From the NCBI GenBank assembly GCA_010356995.1, contig ML996713.1:21612-85611 (forward strand): 64,000 nucleotides of DNA, read 5' to 3'. Numbering within the stretch: position 1 is the stretch's first letter; every line of letters begins with the position of its first letter. This DNA comes from Trichodelitschia bisporula. Taxonomy: Eukaryota; Ascomycota; Dothideomycetes; Phaeotrichales; Phaeotrichaceae. The translations under genes and the position numbers were made by a program. Below, piece by piece: positions 9,940 to 19,175 of this stretch. Below the pieces are notes generated by a model. That model had not been told where the DNA came from and ran no database searches. It saw only the letters and a list, made by a program, of their open reading frames with translations.

Positions 9940-11229
9940 ATGAAGCTATCGAGGACCCCTGCATCCGAAGTGCGACGGGAGTATGATGAGCGAATTGAAG
10001 ATTTCTTGAAGAGTGTCGGGGTGGGCTCCTCGAGGTGGAGGCCCACTTTCTCACAACAAGAACCGGTCTTGTCCCAGTTTATCCGATGGGGGGAGCAAAC
10101 TTACAGGCAAAACGGCCTCCTGGAAGAAACAACATCTAAGGCATCGAACGAGCTGACGCGGTGTCAGAAGCGCAATGACGAGCTGGAGGAGAGACTCCGC
10201 AGAATGCAGCAACAGCTGGATGACGAGATCGCGAAGAACGAAAGGATGGCAGAGCGGAACAGCGCGATGGTGATAGAACATTCGAGGAGCTTGCAGGCGC
10301 AAGCAAGCGAGCACAAAAGGCGCGAGAACAAGCTGCTCGGCCAGCTCATGGTCAATCATGAGGACAGCCTCGGGTGGGCCGACGACGTTCTGAGGGTCCG
10401 GTTTCTCGACCTGAAACGCCAGCTGGATGAGTTGACGTCGAAGAGCGAACTCAGGCTTGAGCCGCATCGTAGATTGGGATCAAGACTCGACCCGAATGGC
10501 TTCATCGAGCGGAACGGGACGGACCAGGCCCATTTTTTGCTCAGAAGCTCCATCTGGCGCATCCTAAAGCATCAGTTCTTCTCACAACCGTTCGGGTTCG
10601 GCGTCCTGGGCCGCGGTGACGGGTATAGTCAGCTGTTAAGCACCTTTTCCTCATGGCAAGGCCTCGTTTCCGGGAATTCCGCAGCAGGTGAGTTTCCGGA
10701 GCACATCAAAGATGGCGCTGACTTCCCAGACTCTCTTGACCGGCTCAAGCACGATAGACTGGCTAATAACTGGCGGATGGCAACGTTTCAGTACATCCAC
10801 TCCATCGTTACTACTGAGCGCCCGGACCACGGTGTCATTCCAGTGAGCAGATACTACGCCGCGAACGTCGAGTCTAGCATAACCTTCATCTGGGACTTCC
10901 TGTCGGGCATTGTGAAATTGTGCAACGGCAAGCTATGGGAAACAGCCGAGCGGGAAATCAGACAGATTGTGCGCCTCGTTGGCGAGATTGCGCTCCAGTT
11001 CGGGATGCAGAGCGCTCATCTAGAGCTGTTCGAGCCTAAGTTTAAAGACGAAATCAAGATCGGGGATGACTTTGAGGACTGCGAGAACAAGGATATGGAC
11101 AGAGGCATGAAGTTCGAGGTTCACCTTGTGACGCTGCCCGGGCTGCGGAAGATTGGAGATGGACGGACAGACATGAGGACGCCGCGGACCATCGTGGCAT
11201 GCGGCATATATCCGCTGCGCGAAGCGTAG
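9940..11229 (+). CDS. Coiled-coil protein of unknown function, divergent partner of Hsp70-like gene
   Basis: Intronless, 429 aa from the ATG at 9940 (MKLSRTPASEVRREYDERI). The frame stays open upstream to 9676 but that part reads as non-coding, so the inner ATG is preferred. Residues about 55-150 are a long heptad-rich coiled coil (ELTRCQKRNDELEERLRRMQ and following, with repeated Leu/Glu/Arg). The C-terminal half is globular, with a conserved-looking helical stretch ITFIWDFLSGIVKLCNGKLW and IRQIVRLVGEIALQFGMQSA. No signal peptide, membrane segment or zinc motif. The coiled coil suggests oligomerisation or partner binding. Its divergent arrangement with the Hsp70-like gene suggests co-regulation and perhaps joint function, which is inference. 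Family not recognised. Confidence 0.8.
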   Translation: MKLSRTPASEVRREYDERIEDFLKSVGVGSSRWRPTFSQQEPVLSQFIRWGEQTYRQNGLLEETTSKASNELTRCQKRNDELEERLRRMQQQLDDEIAKNERMAERNSAMVIEHSRSLQAQASEHKRRENKLLGQLMVNHEDSLGWADDVLRVRFLDLKRQLDELTSKSELRLEPHRRLGSRLDPNGFIERNGTDQAHFLLRSSIWRILKHQFFSQPFGFGVLGRGDGYSQLLSTFSSWQGLVSGNSAAGEFPEHIKDGADFPDSLDRLKHDRLANNWRMATFQYIHSIVTTERPDHGVIPVSRYYAANVESSITFIWDFLSGIVKLCNGKLWETAEREIRQIVRLVGEIALQFGMQSAHLELFEPKFKDEIKIGDDFEDCENKDMDRGMKFEVHLVTLPGLRKIGDGRTDMRTPRTIVACGIYPLREA

Positions 11230-12477
11230 GTAGTTGATCGTACAATCACCGGCAATGAGGTTTGTTTTGGACGTTTGGAGTTCAGATAATCGTGGCCGAC
11301 CTGTTGATGTACGTACTGTATTAAGTTGTGGATGCATTGGAGATGAAAGTCGAGTCTACGTAGTACTACGATGGCGTCCGAAGGTGCGCGATGCGCCAGC
11401 ACTGACCATGCCTGGGACGACTTCATCCCATCCCCATCCCTCGAAACCTTCCACATCACCATTCTTACTGCTTCATATACTTCTCAGCACGCATTCTCTT
11501 TGTTATCTTAAGTACCTTTGCTATCCAGCCATATCATACGGCATCTACTGTCCCAACCGACTTCGCAATGCCCAAAGGCAATAAGCAACCCAAAAAGTGA
11601 GGCTGCACTGCACCCTGCGTCTTTCTTCCCCGCCGTGCCCGCATGCAATTCAACGCCCTTGAGCAACATTGTTCCGAGCTCGCTGCACTGACGGATAATG
11701 CATCTTCAAATGATCTTTCTTACATACCATAGTATGCCGTTGGTTCAAGCAATTCAACTGAATCACCGGCGATCTTCGAAGAGACTGTACTCGTACTCTA
11801 CAGGGCGCCCACACTGACCAGTTAACTTCAGCACGACCATTATCAAATTTCATTAGCAGCCGGTCACCTGGATCGAAGGCAGCCGTCTGCCCTCTTCGGT
11901 ACGCACAGTTTCCCAAGTGCCGCTCTTTGCATGTACTGAAGGCGGGCTTATGGTTCCCATATCTGGTCTCACTTCCGCTTTTCAAGTCACACCGAGGTCC
12001 CATGTTGATTCTCCGGACGCTGTGATTCCCCGCGCAGACTTTCGAGACCTGCTGCCTCCAAAATGGTGTATCAGGCTTTGGGCCAGCAGATGGCGGGAAC
12101 GCCACAGTCCACATCCCGTGTGTGAGTCGCCAGCCCAAAACTGCATATGTTTGCCAGCGCCTGCAGCCCCCACTCTATCCCCCCGTCAGGCTGAATGCCG
12201 AGCTTCCAATCCAAGAAGACCCGCTGGCTGCATACTGTATTAGTGCGCCCGCCTCAAGTCAGCCGTACAACCCCGGACGCCGCTCTTCGCCAAAGCCTAC
12301 CACCCTTCTCCGTCTACTACGGTACCGCGGAGCATCCCAGCGCACGGGCTCTGGCGAGGCTATCCACGAACCCGACTTTATACCATCTTGCATTCTGAGA
12401 TACGAGATCTCAGTCATTGTTCATTCTTTGTCTTTGAAACGGCCAACTCTCCGAACGGTATGTCCTCTGCATAAGGG
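11230..12477. other. Intergenic region with a candidate lone first exon
   Basis: 1.25 kb. A pyrimidine-rich leader at about 11450-11565 precedes ATG at 11568, which opens only MPKGNKQPKK before a possible GTGAGG donor; no convincing downstream exon was found. The minus-strand frame 11650-12138 (162 codons) has no recognisable content. The last 200 bp are the promoter of the gene at 12478; a GTATGT at about 12460 could be a 5'UTR intron donor. Confidence 0.4.
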
Positions 12478-14736
12478 ATGCTCGGACGCGCCATGCCTTT
12501 CGGCATCCACCTCAAATTTGGTCGCAGGCTCTCCACCTCTCCCATTACCGCCCAGACTGACGCTGCTCATCGCGATCGCTGGCACCGAGCAGTGCAGGAC
12601 TTCCGTTCGGTCACAAGCTACCTCGCGGGCGGTAAACCCCTCGACCCTCAACGCCTCGAGCCGCTAAAGCGTCCGACGAAAACCTACCTCGACTGGCTAC
12701 AGCGCAGCGTCTTTCTCTACCCCGCCCAACAGGATGACCACCTCCTGGCGCTCGTCGAAGAGCACGCTTCTGTCTACGCCGGTGCACGAGATGCGGCCTT
12801 ACTGGCGTGTCTCCACCATCTCTCCTCCAACGCCGCTATCAACAACCTCGCACTCCTAAGCTCCTCCGAGCCGACGCGGTATCTGCGATGTGTGGTCCTG
12901 GCAGCAGCACTGAAGCCTGGTGTGATCTCAGCCGGCGGCCTGGGCGCCACACGGGCTCTGTTGCGAATATCCTCCAGCGCTGGCGTGGACAGCGAGCTCC
13001 CAGCAGTGTTCCGCGAGCTAGTGCAGTGTATTGCTCAGGGCAACCCGGATGCCGCGCTGCCGCTGGATCTCATCAGCGTGGTACTCGCGCGGTCAGAGCT
13101 GCCGACGCGCTTGCAGACTCAGGTTGCGGAGTACATCCGGTGGGGCAAGTTCCTATCGCTGTTTCACATGGTTAGCTGGTTACAGGGTGCGCGGCGTCTG
13201 GCCAACGCAGAACGCGTGATGCCACTGCTCGACGACAGCTTGCCGTTGTGGCCGGCACTATCAGTTTGGAGGCCGGATGTGCACCGGCTGGCTGTGTGGG
13301 AGTCAGGCACGTTTGCAGATATCCAGCGGCTAAAGTTGATGCCTTACTTTGAGCTGGACGGCCCAGACACGGCGACCAAAGCAAAGGAATCTTTACGTCT
13401 GTCGGAGCCCGCTTGCTACGCTCACGTTTCAGTCGAGATACGGAGTCCGCGGGGCCTTGAGCGGGTGTTGGAAGTTCTGCATCGGGCGTATGGGGTCGGG
13501 CCGGGAGCGCTGGAGCTGTTCATCTATCAGTGTGTGGATTTTGCCGCGAACGAGGCTCGGCTCGGCATGGTTCATGCAGTCATCCAGCAATGCGACGACA
13601 AGCTCTGCAAGGACCTTCTTCAACTTTTTGCAGCGCTTGACACGGATGGCTATCTGATACAACAGATGGTTGCCCTGACACAGGCGCTCTCTGCACTTAG
13701 GGACGGCAATATGCCGCAAAGCGCAGCCTTCCCAGCCGATCAAATCGCAGCCCGCTTGGCGTATATTGTGCGCCTCGCGACGCGCGAATTTCAGACCCAG
13801 AGCCGTACCGGCACTGGCGAGTATCTCGGCATGCGCATCTTTCACCTCTGCCAGGCGGCAGTCTCCGTTCCATGGGTTGCCCCCTACCTCCCGGCGGAAC
13901 TTAGAACTCATATTGCAACTTTCCCTCCGCAACACTCTCTCGAAACGATCTTCGACCATCTACAATCCGAAGCTCACTCCGTTTCTACCTCCAATTCTCG
14001 CTTTAAGGCTTACGTTTCGACTCTCCTCGGCGGTGCACCTCCCACGTCTCCGCCCACCAATCTATCCACCTTGACCAGGGAGCTCGCATTCTGGGCAGCC
14101 CCGCCCGACTTCGCGCGCTCCGATTTTGCTCGTTCTCTGGCCCGCATCTCTACGCTCCCTTATGAGGTTTACACCACCCTCCTACACGCCACCCTCGTTG
14201 AGGAGAACCTGTACATAGCCGAGCTCACCGCCATAACGGCCCAGCCTCCCTCGGCGGCTGTTCCCACCCTCGCAGCCTACCTCATCCATCGTCGACGGCT
14301 GTCCCAGCTTCAAGATGTCTGCTGGCTGCTACTGTTGGTACATTTCTCACAAGTGCCCGAAGCAGACTTTCCTCCCTGCCTCGTTGGCACGGAGAACCTC
14401 GCGGCCGTCCTCGCTGTTCTCACTCCCCTTCTTTTGAGAGTGGCGGATTCGCTCCCACCGTCGGGCCCAGGGTTGACGCTAGTCCGCGTCAAACTATGGG
14501 AGAGGCTGGCGCAGCGGATTGTGTTTGGGGGAACGGAGAACCCGTTATGGATGTTTCTCGTGCCTGATGCAGATGTGAAGGTGATGGGTGCCGTTATCGA
14601 GGCGCTGGATCCAGGGCAAGATGTACCGCAGGAGATGAGGAGAGTTGCAGGGCAACTGAAGATGAATGGAGAGAACTTGGGTGCTGTCTGCCGAGTGTTT
14701 GAGAGGATGCTGAGTGTGTCCGGACGGAAGCAATGA
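12478..14736 (+). CDS. Large intronless protein of unknown function
   Basis: 752 aa in one exon, with the codon use of a real gene throughout. The translation is strongly alpha-helical, Leu/Ala-rich, with many short amphipathic helices in series (for example LVEEHASVYAGARDAALLAC and LLQLFAALDTDGYLIQQM), suggesting a helical-repeat scaffold. There is no signal peptide, no convincing membrane helix and no catalytic motif that I recognise. Start: the ATG at 12478 gives MLGRAMPFGIHLKF; the in-frame ATG at 12493 is equally plausible and would leave a basic, amphipathic N-terminus that could act as a mitochondrial presequence. Its neighbours give no functional hint. The family may be restricted to filamentous fungi. 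Confidence 0.8.
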   Translation: MLGRAMPFGIHLKFGRRLSTSPITAQTDAAHRDRWHRAVQDFRSVTSYLAGGKPLDPQRLEPLKRPTKTYLDWLQRSVFLYPAQQDDHLLALVEEHASVYAGARDAALLACLHHLSSNAAINNLALLSSSEPTRYLRCVVLAAALKPGVISAGGLGATRALLRISSSAGVDSELPAVFRELVQCIAQGNPDAALPLDLISVVLARSELPTRLQTQVAEYIRWGKFLSLFHMVSWLQGARRLANAERVMPLLDDSLPLWPALSVWRPDVHRLAVWESGTFADIQRLKLMPYFELDGPDTATKAKESLRLSEPACYAHVSVEIRSPRGLERVLEVLHRAYGVGPGALELFIYQCVDFAANEARLGMVHAVIQQCDDKLCKDLLQLFAALDTDGYLIQQMVALTQALSALRDGNMPQSAAFPADQIAARLAYIVRLATREFQTQSRTGTGEYLGMRIFHLCQAAVSVPWVAPYLPAELRTHIATFPPQHSLETIFDHLQSEAHSVSTSNSRFKAYVSTLLGGAPPTSPPTNLSTLTRELAFWAAPPDFARSDFARSLARISTLPYEVYTTLLHATLVEENLYIAELTAITAQPPSAAVPTLAAYLIHRRRLSQLQDVCWLLLLVHFSQVPEADFPPCLVGTENLAAVLAVLTPLLLRVADSLPPSGPGLTLVRVKLWERLAQRIVFGGTENPLWMFLVPDADVKVMGAVIEALDPGQDVPQEMRRVAGQLKMNGENLGAVCRVFERMLSVSGRKQ

Positions 14737-14974
14737 CGAGGGTCTGTCGCCGAGCAAGAATGTGAATTGTCAGCTTGGAAGATTGAACTGCGCCGAGAAC
14801 ACCTCGGTGGAGGTCTTGTGAAGTTTGCTGTCGCAGTCGATATCTGCGCCATTCACAACGCTCAAGTCCATAAGTACCACTCCGCCAACTCCAATTCCTT
14901 CATTTCCCTTGCATCCACACTCCACCTCCTCCACGCACCAACTTCCTCTCACCCTCTAGCCCGTCGAGGTCTCC

Positions 14975-15226
14975 ATGGACGATCCTGCCGACATCGTTAT
15001 CTTCGATCAGGTTATTAAGACCCAGGAAGAAGAGAAGGAGAAGCCCATGCCGATGCCGTACGAGGTCAGCGGTGCGCCGCCGATCAAGTACATGGGTTCT
15101 GGTCCGCCGAAGCCACCTCCTGGTTCGCAGCCGAAGCCTCCTCAGAAGCCGAAGCCAGAGGCCGAAACCGATGGTCTGCCACCTCCTCCGCGCGGGCACG
15201 AGTACTGGGACCCAGCCGCAGCGTAG
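14975..15226 (+). CDS. Small Asp/Pro-rich protein, intact founder copy of a tandem array
   Basis: 83 aa: an acidic helical N-terminus (MDDPADIVIFDQVIKTQEEE), a central PYEVSGAPPIKYMGSGPPKP and a proline/lysine tail ending RGHEYWDPAAA. The preceding 100 bp are pyrimidine-rich as in a 5'UTR. Downstream of the stop, GTATAC...GCTAAC...CCAG at about 15246-15292 looks like a 3'UTR intron. Three decayed relatives follow on the same strand at 16233, 16596 and 16923, which supports this being a genuine gene. Conserved pieces across copies are the N-terminal MDDxxD, the xxTQEEEK segment, SGxPxIKY and the Pro-rich tail. No domain is recognised; it looks like an intrinsically disordered short linear-motif protein. 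Confidence 0.7.
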   Translation: MDDPADIVIFDQVIKTQEEEKEKPMPMPYEVSGAPPIKYMGSGPPKPPPGSQPKPPQKPKPEAETDGLPPPPRGHEYWDPAAA

Positions 15227-16232
15227 CTCGCAGCCCCGACGGTCAGGTATACCCGAATTATCTCGTACTTCCCTTGCTAACTGGACACCAGACTCGTGGA
15301 CCGCATTCAGCTTTTGTCATCCGTGTCATCGCTAGGCTTAGGGCCATTTCGTTGCACATGTTGTCTTCCGGGATTGAGGACAGCCAACCCGTTGTTCGAC
15401 CAAGGTACTGGGAGAGGAACATAGCAAGATGGAACTGTTGGAGAGGGAGAATATCACTCTTGTCAATGCGTAGCTGCTTGCAGATTACGTAGAACAAATT
15501 GAAACACTTCCTAGTTCGTTTCTTTTTTTTTCTTCATTCCCGAAGTCCTTGAAGATCAGAGGCAGTGGAAAGTATCCTGACAGCCACCTCCGTCGGCAGT
15601 ATGAAGATCACGCAGCAATTGAGAAGCTTTGGTTAGCTATATGGACTGCTGTCCCTTTTTTAGTCCGGTGTCTTTGGCAAGATTTGAGTTAATTGATTCC
15701 GATACCGGGCTTGATGCCACTGACATGTCGCTGAGAATATTGACAGCAATGATTCTTCCGGCCAGTCCTTGGATGCATCTACACTACTGCCTCGATATCT
15801 TCGAAATGAAGGTGAGTTGAAATTGACCATTCGGATATATTCAAACTCATGACTGCCCACTATCTAAACAGCATTCTCTCCGACTCACCCCGTGACAACG
15901 AATCACCGAAGTCATGTATATTGTTACTGCCTCGTCGTCACCGCCATACCACGTGTATATAGAGGTCACATTACTCGACTTGCCGCCGGCTGCCCGTCGA
16001 TTCACGGGGACTGCTCCGTAAAGCCGCCTCCACCGCCTCCACCGCCGACTTCCTTTTTCTTTTCTCCATCATCATCCCCTACATCATCGTCACTTCAATT
16101 ATCATTATTATCATCGTCTAAACTACTTTGCCCTTCGACTTCGTATATATAATAGCCCCAACCCTCATTGCAGCAGCTCTCCACCTTTGAATCTCAAATT
16201 GAGTTCCGACTCTTCTCTGCTACGCTGCCTAC
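15227..16232. other. Spacer between array copies 1 and 2
   Basis: Contains the 3' flank of copy 1, AT-richer sequence with no gene, and from about 16020 a CCTCCACCGCC-rich and CATCAT-rich pyrimidine tract followed by TATATATAATAG at about 16144, a possible TATA box for copy 2. Confidence 0.45.
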
Positions 16233-16430
16233 ATGGACGACGCTTCGGACGTCTTCATCTTCAACCAAGTCATCGAAACCCAGGAAAAGGAAGAAGAGTT
16301 TTTTTTTGATGCCTTATGACGTCTCCGGTGTGCCACTGATTAAATATATGAGTACCGGTCTTCGGAAGCCGCCCCGGGGTCGCCGTCCAAGCTGCCCGAG
16401 AAGCCAAAGCCGAAGCTGATTACCTTCTCC
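16233..16430 (+). pseudogene. Array copy 2, frameshifted
   Basis: Starts MDDASDVFIFNQVIETQEKE, then a run of nine T at about 16301-16309 replaces the Glu/Lys segment and shifts the frame so that a stop follows (FFFDAL then TGA in the copy's frame). In the shifted frame the rest is still recognisable (MPYDVSGVPLIKYMSTGLRK). The proline tail is truncated. Confidence 0.7.
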
Positions 16431-16595
16431 TTCCTATATCACCATCATCAAAGCATCATATACATTCGGCATTATATCTAAAAACCTCCAGCCTTTGTGG
16501 TTATACCTTCCATCCGCACACCGCAAACCTTCATCCACATACGCCAGCTCATCCACACACCAGCTTTCTCTCATCCTCGAGACGTTCATGTCTTT

Positions 16596-16800
16596 ATGGA
16601 CGACCCCTCTGACATTCTCCTCTTCGATCAACTCATCAAGACAAAAGAGGAACAGAAGAAGGTGCCGATGTCCTACGAGATTAGCGGTGTGCCTCCGATC
16701 AAATATGGGTACCAGTCCTCCGAAGCCGCCCCCTGGCTGGCCGTCGAAGCCACCTCAGAAGCCGAAGCCGAAGCCGACTCCCTTCTCTTCACAATATCAT
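16596..16800 (+). pseudogene. Array copy 3, 2-nt deletion after IKY
   Basis: Reads MDDPSDILLFDQLIKTKEEQ and SYEISGVPPIKYG, then loses two bases in the Tyr-Met region (AAATATGGG where copy 2 has AAATATATGAG). The original frame, with its Pro-rich tail, continues on frame +1 (TSPPKPPPGWPSKPPQKPKP). The actual frame runs on through copy 4, giving a fused 160-codon frame to 17078 that could in principle be expressed. Confidence 0.65.
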
Positions 16801-16922
16801 CAAAGCACCTTATACATTCGGCTTCATGTATGGTTCTAAAGGCCTCGACCTTCACTGTTTATGCCTTCCACCCCCTACCCGTGGAAACTGGAAATCGACT
16901 CTCTCCTGCCGCTGAGTTCTTC

Positions 16923-17193
16923 ATAGACGACCCTTCGGACGCCGACGTCGTCAACCAGGTCATTCAGACACAGGAAGAAGAGAAGAAGAAAAGATGCCGA
17001 TATCATACGGGACCAGCAATGCGTCCCTGTTATATGGATATAGAGCGGCAGTCAAGCTCGGCCTCCTGTTCATTATAAACGCCTAATCCGGGTTCACCGT
17101 CACAGCCGCCCCTGAAGCTGAAGCCGAAGACAGAGTCCCACGGCGGCTCACCGCCTCCTCCGCGCGGTCATGAGTACTAGGATCCTACTATAG
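16923..17193 (+). pseudogene. Array copy 4, start and C-terminal Trp lost by G-to-A changes
   Basis: The start codon is ATA instead of ATG (IDDPSDADVVNQVIQTQEEE). The core is scrambled, and near the end the Pro-rich tail PPPPRGHEY is followed by TAG where copy 1 has TGG (Trp). Start loss and stop gain are both G-to-A transitions, and GGGACCC has become AGGATCC. Confidence 0.65.
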
Positions 17194-17556
17194 TCTAGGT
17201 GATCGCAACTCCGATGGTCAGTAATGTCTACCGTTCTTCATTTCTGACTTGCTAACTAGACCGCAGACTCGAGGAACCAGGCTCTGCCGTGGTGGAATGT
17301 GCCAGGATTAGAGTAGAGATGCTTGCAGACAAACGTGGCACGATAGAAGACCGAAGGAGGGACATGACAGTCGATGGCTACGTGCAGCTCTAGGCACATT
17401 GACATAGAACAATTGAGAAACACTTCCATACCGAGGAATGGCCTGTGTACCAAAAATGCCAGAGGCAGGGATACGAGACTATAGAGAGCAAGGGGAGAAT
17501 AGAAGCCGTCAGATTTCATTACGCCGGAATACATGGATGCACATCGAACGAGCTCC
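17194..17556. other. 3' flank of array copy 4
   Basis: The first 90 bp are homologous to the 3' flank of copy 1 (intron-like block, CAGACTCG). The remainder shows no gene or repeat. Confidence 0.4.
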
Positions 17557-17722
17557 TCATTGCATCTCACATGAAAGCATAAGCTCTTTCGCTAATGCAG
17601 CAAACTCTTCTTCCATCCCAGCAAACCCCCACTCGAACCTAACCAACGCCATCATGTCCTCTAACGCCTCTATCTCATCCATGTCCCGTCCATAGACGGT
17701 CACAGTCTCACAGTCCCATTCG
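17557..17722 (-). other. Candidate alternative last exon of the Yra1/ALY gene
   Basis: An open frame of 54 codons (EWDCETVTVYGRDMDEIEAL and following, ending LMLSCEMQ) preceded by a good acceptor (GCTAAC branch site, TTCAG at 17727-17723). Spliced to the GTAAGT donor at 17875, which overlaps the TAA stop of the Yra1 frame, it is in frame and would add an acidic 54-residue tail. It might instead be an unrelated small gene or chance. Confidence 0.35.
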
Positions 17723-17871
17723 CTGAATTGCGCTATCATGTTAGCAACCCATCACCCTACCACGGTACTAAGCCAGTAAAAACGAAAAAAGGTCAACTGG
17801 ACCAGCCCATAGTTTTCAAATTCGTATCTGCCTGATGCGGCAAGCTAACGGAAAATCCCTCATCCTGAAAC

Positions 17872-19175
17872 TTACTCAATCATCAAGTCATCATCCGCAT
17901 CAGCGGCACCGTGTCCAGTACTCTGTTCAGCGCCACCTCCGCCCGCAGCACCCCAATAATCCTCCATCTCGGCATCCAGCTCCTCGGCCGTCTTGCGCGG
18001 GCGACCTTGTACAGTCTTCTCCCCGGTGTCTCTCCGGGGACTCCGCTGACGACGTCCACCGGCACCACCAGGACCCCCAGGACCCCCAGCACGCTTCAAA
18101 TTCCCACGAGGCGTACCCCGACGCGGCGACCGACGACGGTCATCACCAGGAACGTAGCGATCGATGTGCTCAGGCGCTGGCTTGCTGACATTGCTGTGAC
18201 GGATGGGACTCGCCGAGCGGCCACGATCGCCACGTCCACCACGGGAGGAAGTGGCCGGCCGCTCAATACGGTCGAAGAGGGAACGCGGCGGACGCTCAAT
18301 GTTGTCGAAAGGATTACGTGGCTTGACCGGAGGGCTGTTCTGCAGAGTGATGCGAATGGGCTGACCGTGGGCGTTTGCACCGTCAAACTCCCGGATCGCA
18401 TCTTGAGCGTCTTCGGGATTGGGGTACACAACGAAAGCGATGCCGCGCGAGCGATCTTGGCGGTCGTAGAGGAGTTGGACACTGCTGACACGTCCAATAC
18501 GGCTAAAAAGTTCCTTGTTACAGTTAGGGGGGCTCTCCATCAGCGTAGGGTACATACGCGCAGCTCGTCTTCCGACAGGTCGTAGTGCAGGTTGTCTACA
18601 CGCAGCTTCGTGCCCGTTTGCTGTCTCCTAGGCCTATTAGGACAATCCAAAAAGTTTTGGCGGCCATACAATTCCGGGTCTGAGTCGCGGCGAGTGTAGC
18701 GGGTGTTGCGGAAGTTCTGCACCGGCTGGCGAGCTGGAGGCGTGAGCGCGGGGTGTCCAGGAGGCGAAGTAGACGAACCATCGGACACGTCGTCATAGCG
18801 ATCGTGAACCCATTCCCTGTTCCGTTAGCGGCATACCCACAAGTACAGAGGAATCACGTACTGGTCAATGTTTCTCGTGTCGTTCCGCGGCTGAGTCTAG
18901 GAGGTTCCTGAGGTTAGCAGGGCATTGCGACGGAGGCTGCGACTGTCGGCCGGGCGTCGCGGATCGTCCAGGAAGAGGAGGAAGAACCTGGCGGGTTACG
19001 AAATGGGCCGGCGACGTCGAGACGGGTACCTTTCTGTAATTATCACTGCGAGGAGCGGGACGGCGATCGCGAGACCGGTGGTTGCTCCGCTGGCGAGGGT
19101 TAGGGACAAACAGCATTGTCATGATTGCATACGTACCTGGCGTTCGGAGATGATGTCCTCCAGCGAGCGATCCAT
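17872..19175 (-). CDS. YRA1: Yra1/ALY/REF mRNA export adaptor (RRM protein)
   Basis: Five exons: 19175-19137, 19089-19030, 18890-18862, 18816-18558, 18513-17872; 342 aa. The N-terminal UAP56-binding motif MDRSLEDIISERQ fills exon 1 exactly. A single RRM at about 113-185 contains KLRVDNLHYDLSEDEL, SVQLLYDRQDRSRGIAFVVY and a conserved REFDGANAHGQPIRI. Arg/Gly/Ser-rich linkers follow, and the C-terminal UAP56-binding motif is KTAEELDAEMEDYW at about 303-316; the chain ends DDDLMIE, the usual fungal ending. The protein couples transcription and splicing to nuclear mRNA export through Sub2/UAP56 (TREX). The second intron (139 bp) is the least certain: a donor GTAACC 36 bp further into the intron would add 12 residues in frame. 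The stop overlaps a consensus donor (see 17557-17722). Confidence 0.93.

Larger units (their letters stand above)
14975..17280 (+). repeat. Tandem array: one intact and three degenerate copies of a small gene
   Basis: Copies start at 14975, 16233, 16596 and 16923. Homology includes the coding part and, for the first and last copy, the 3' flank with its intron-like GCTAACT...CAGACTCG block (15277-15300 and 17250-17275). Spacing is uneven (1258, 363 and 327 bp). Confidence 0.75.

Noticed and set aside
14900-15199. Minus-strand Arg/Leu-rich frame opposite array copy 1
   Set aside because: Antisense of the Pro/Lys-rich gene; no support.
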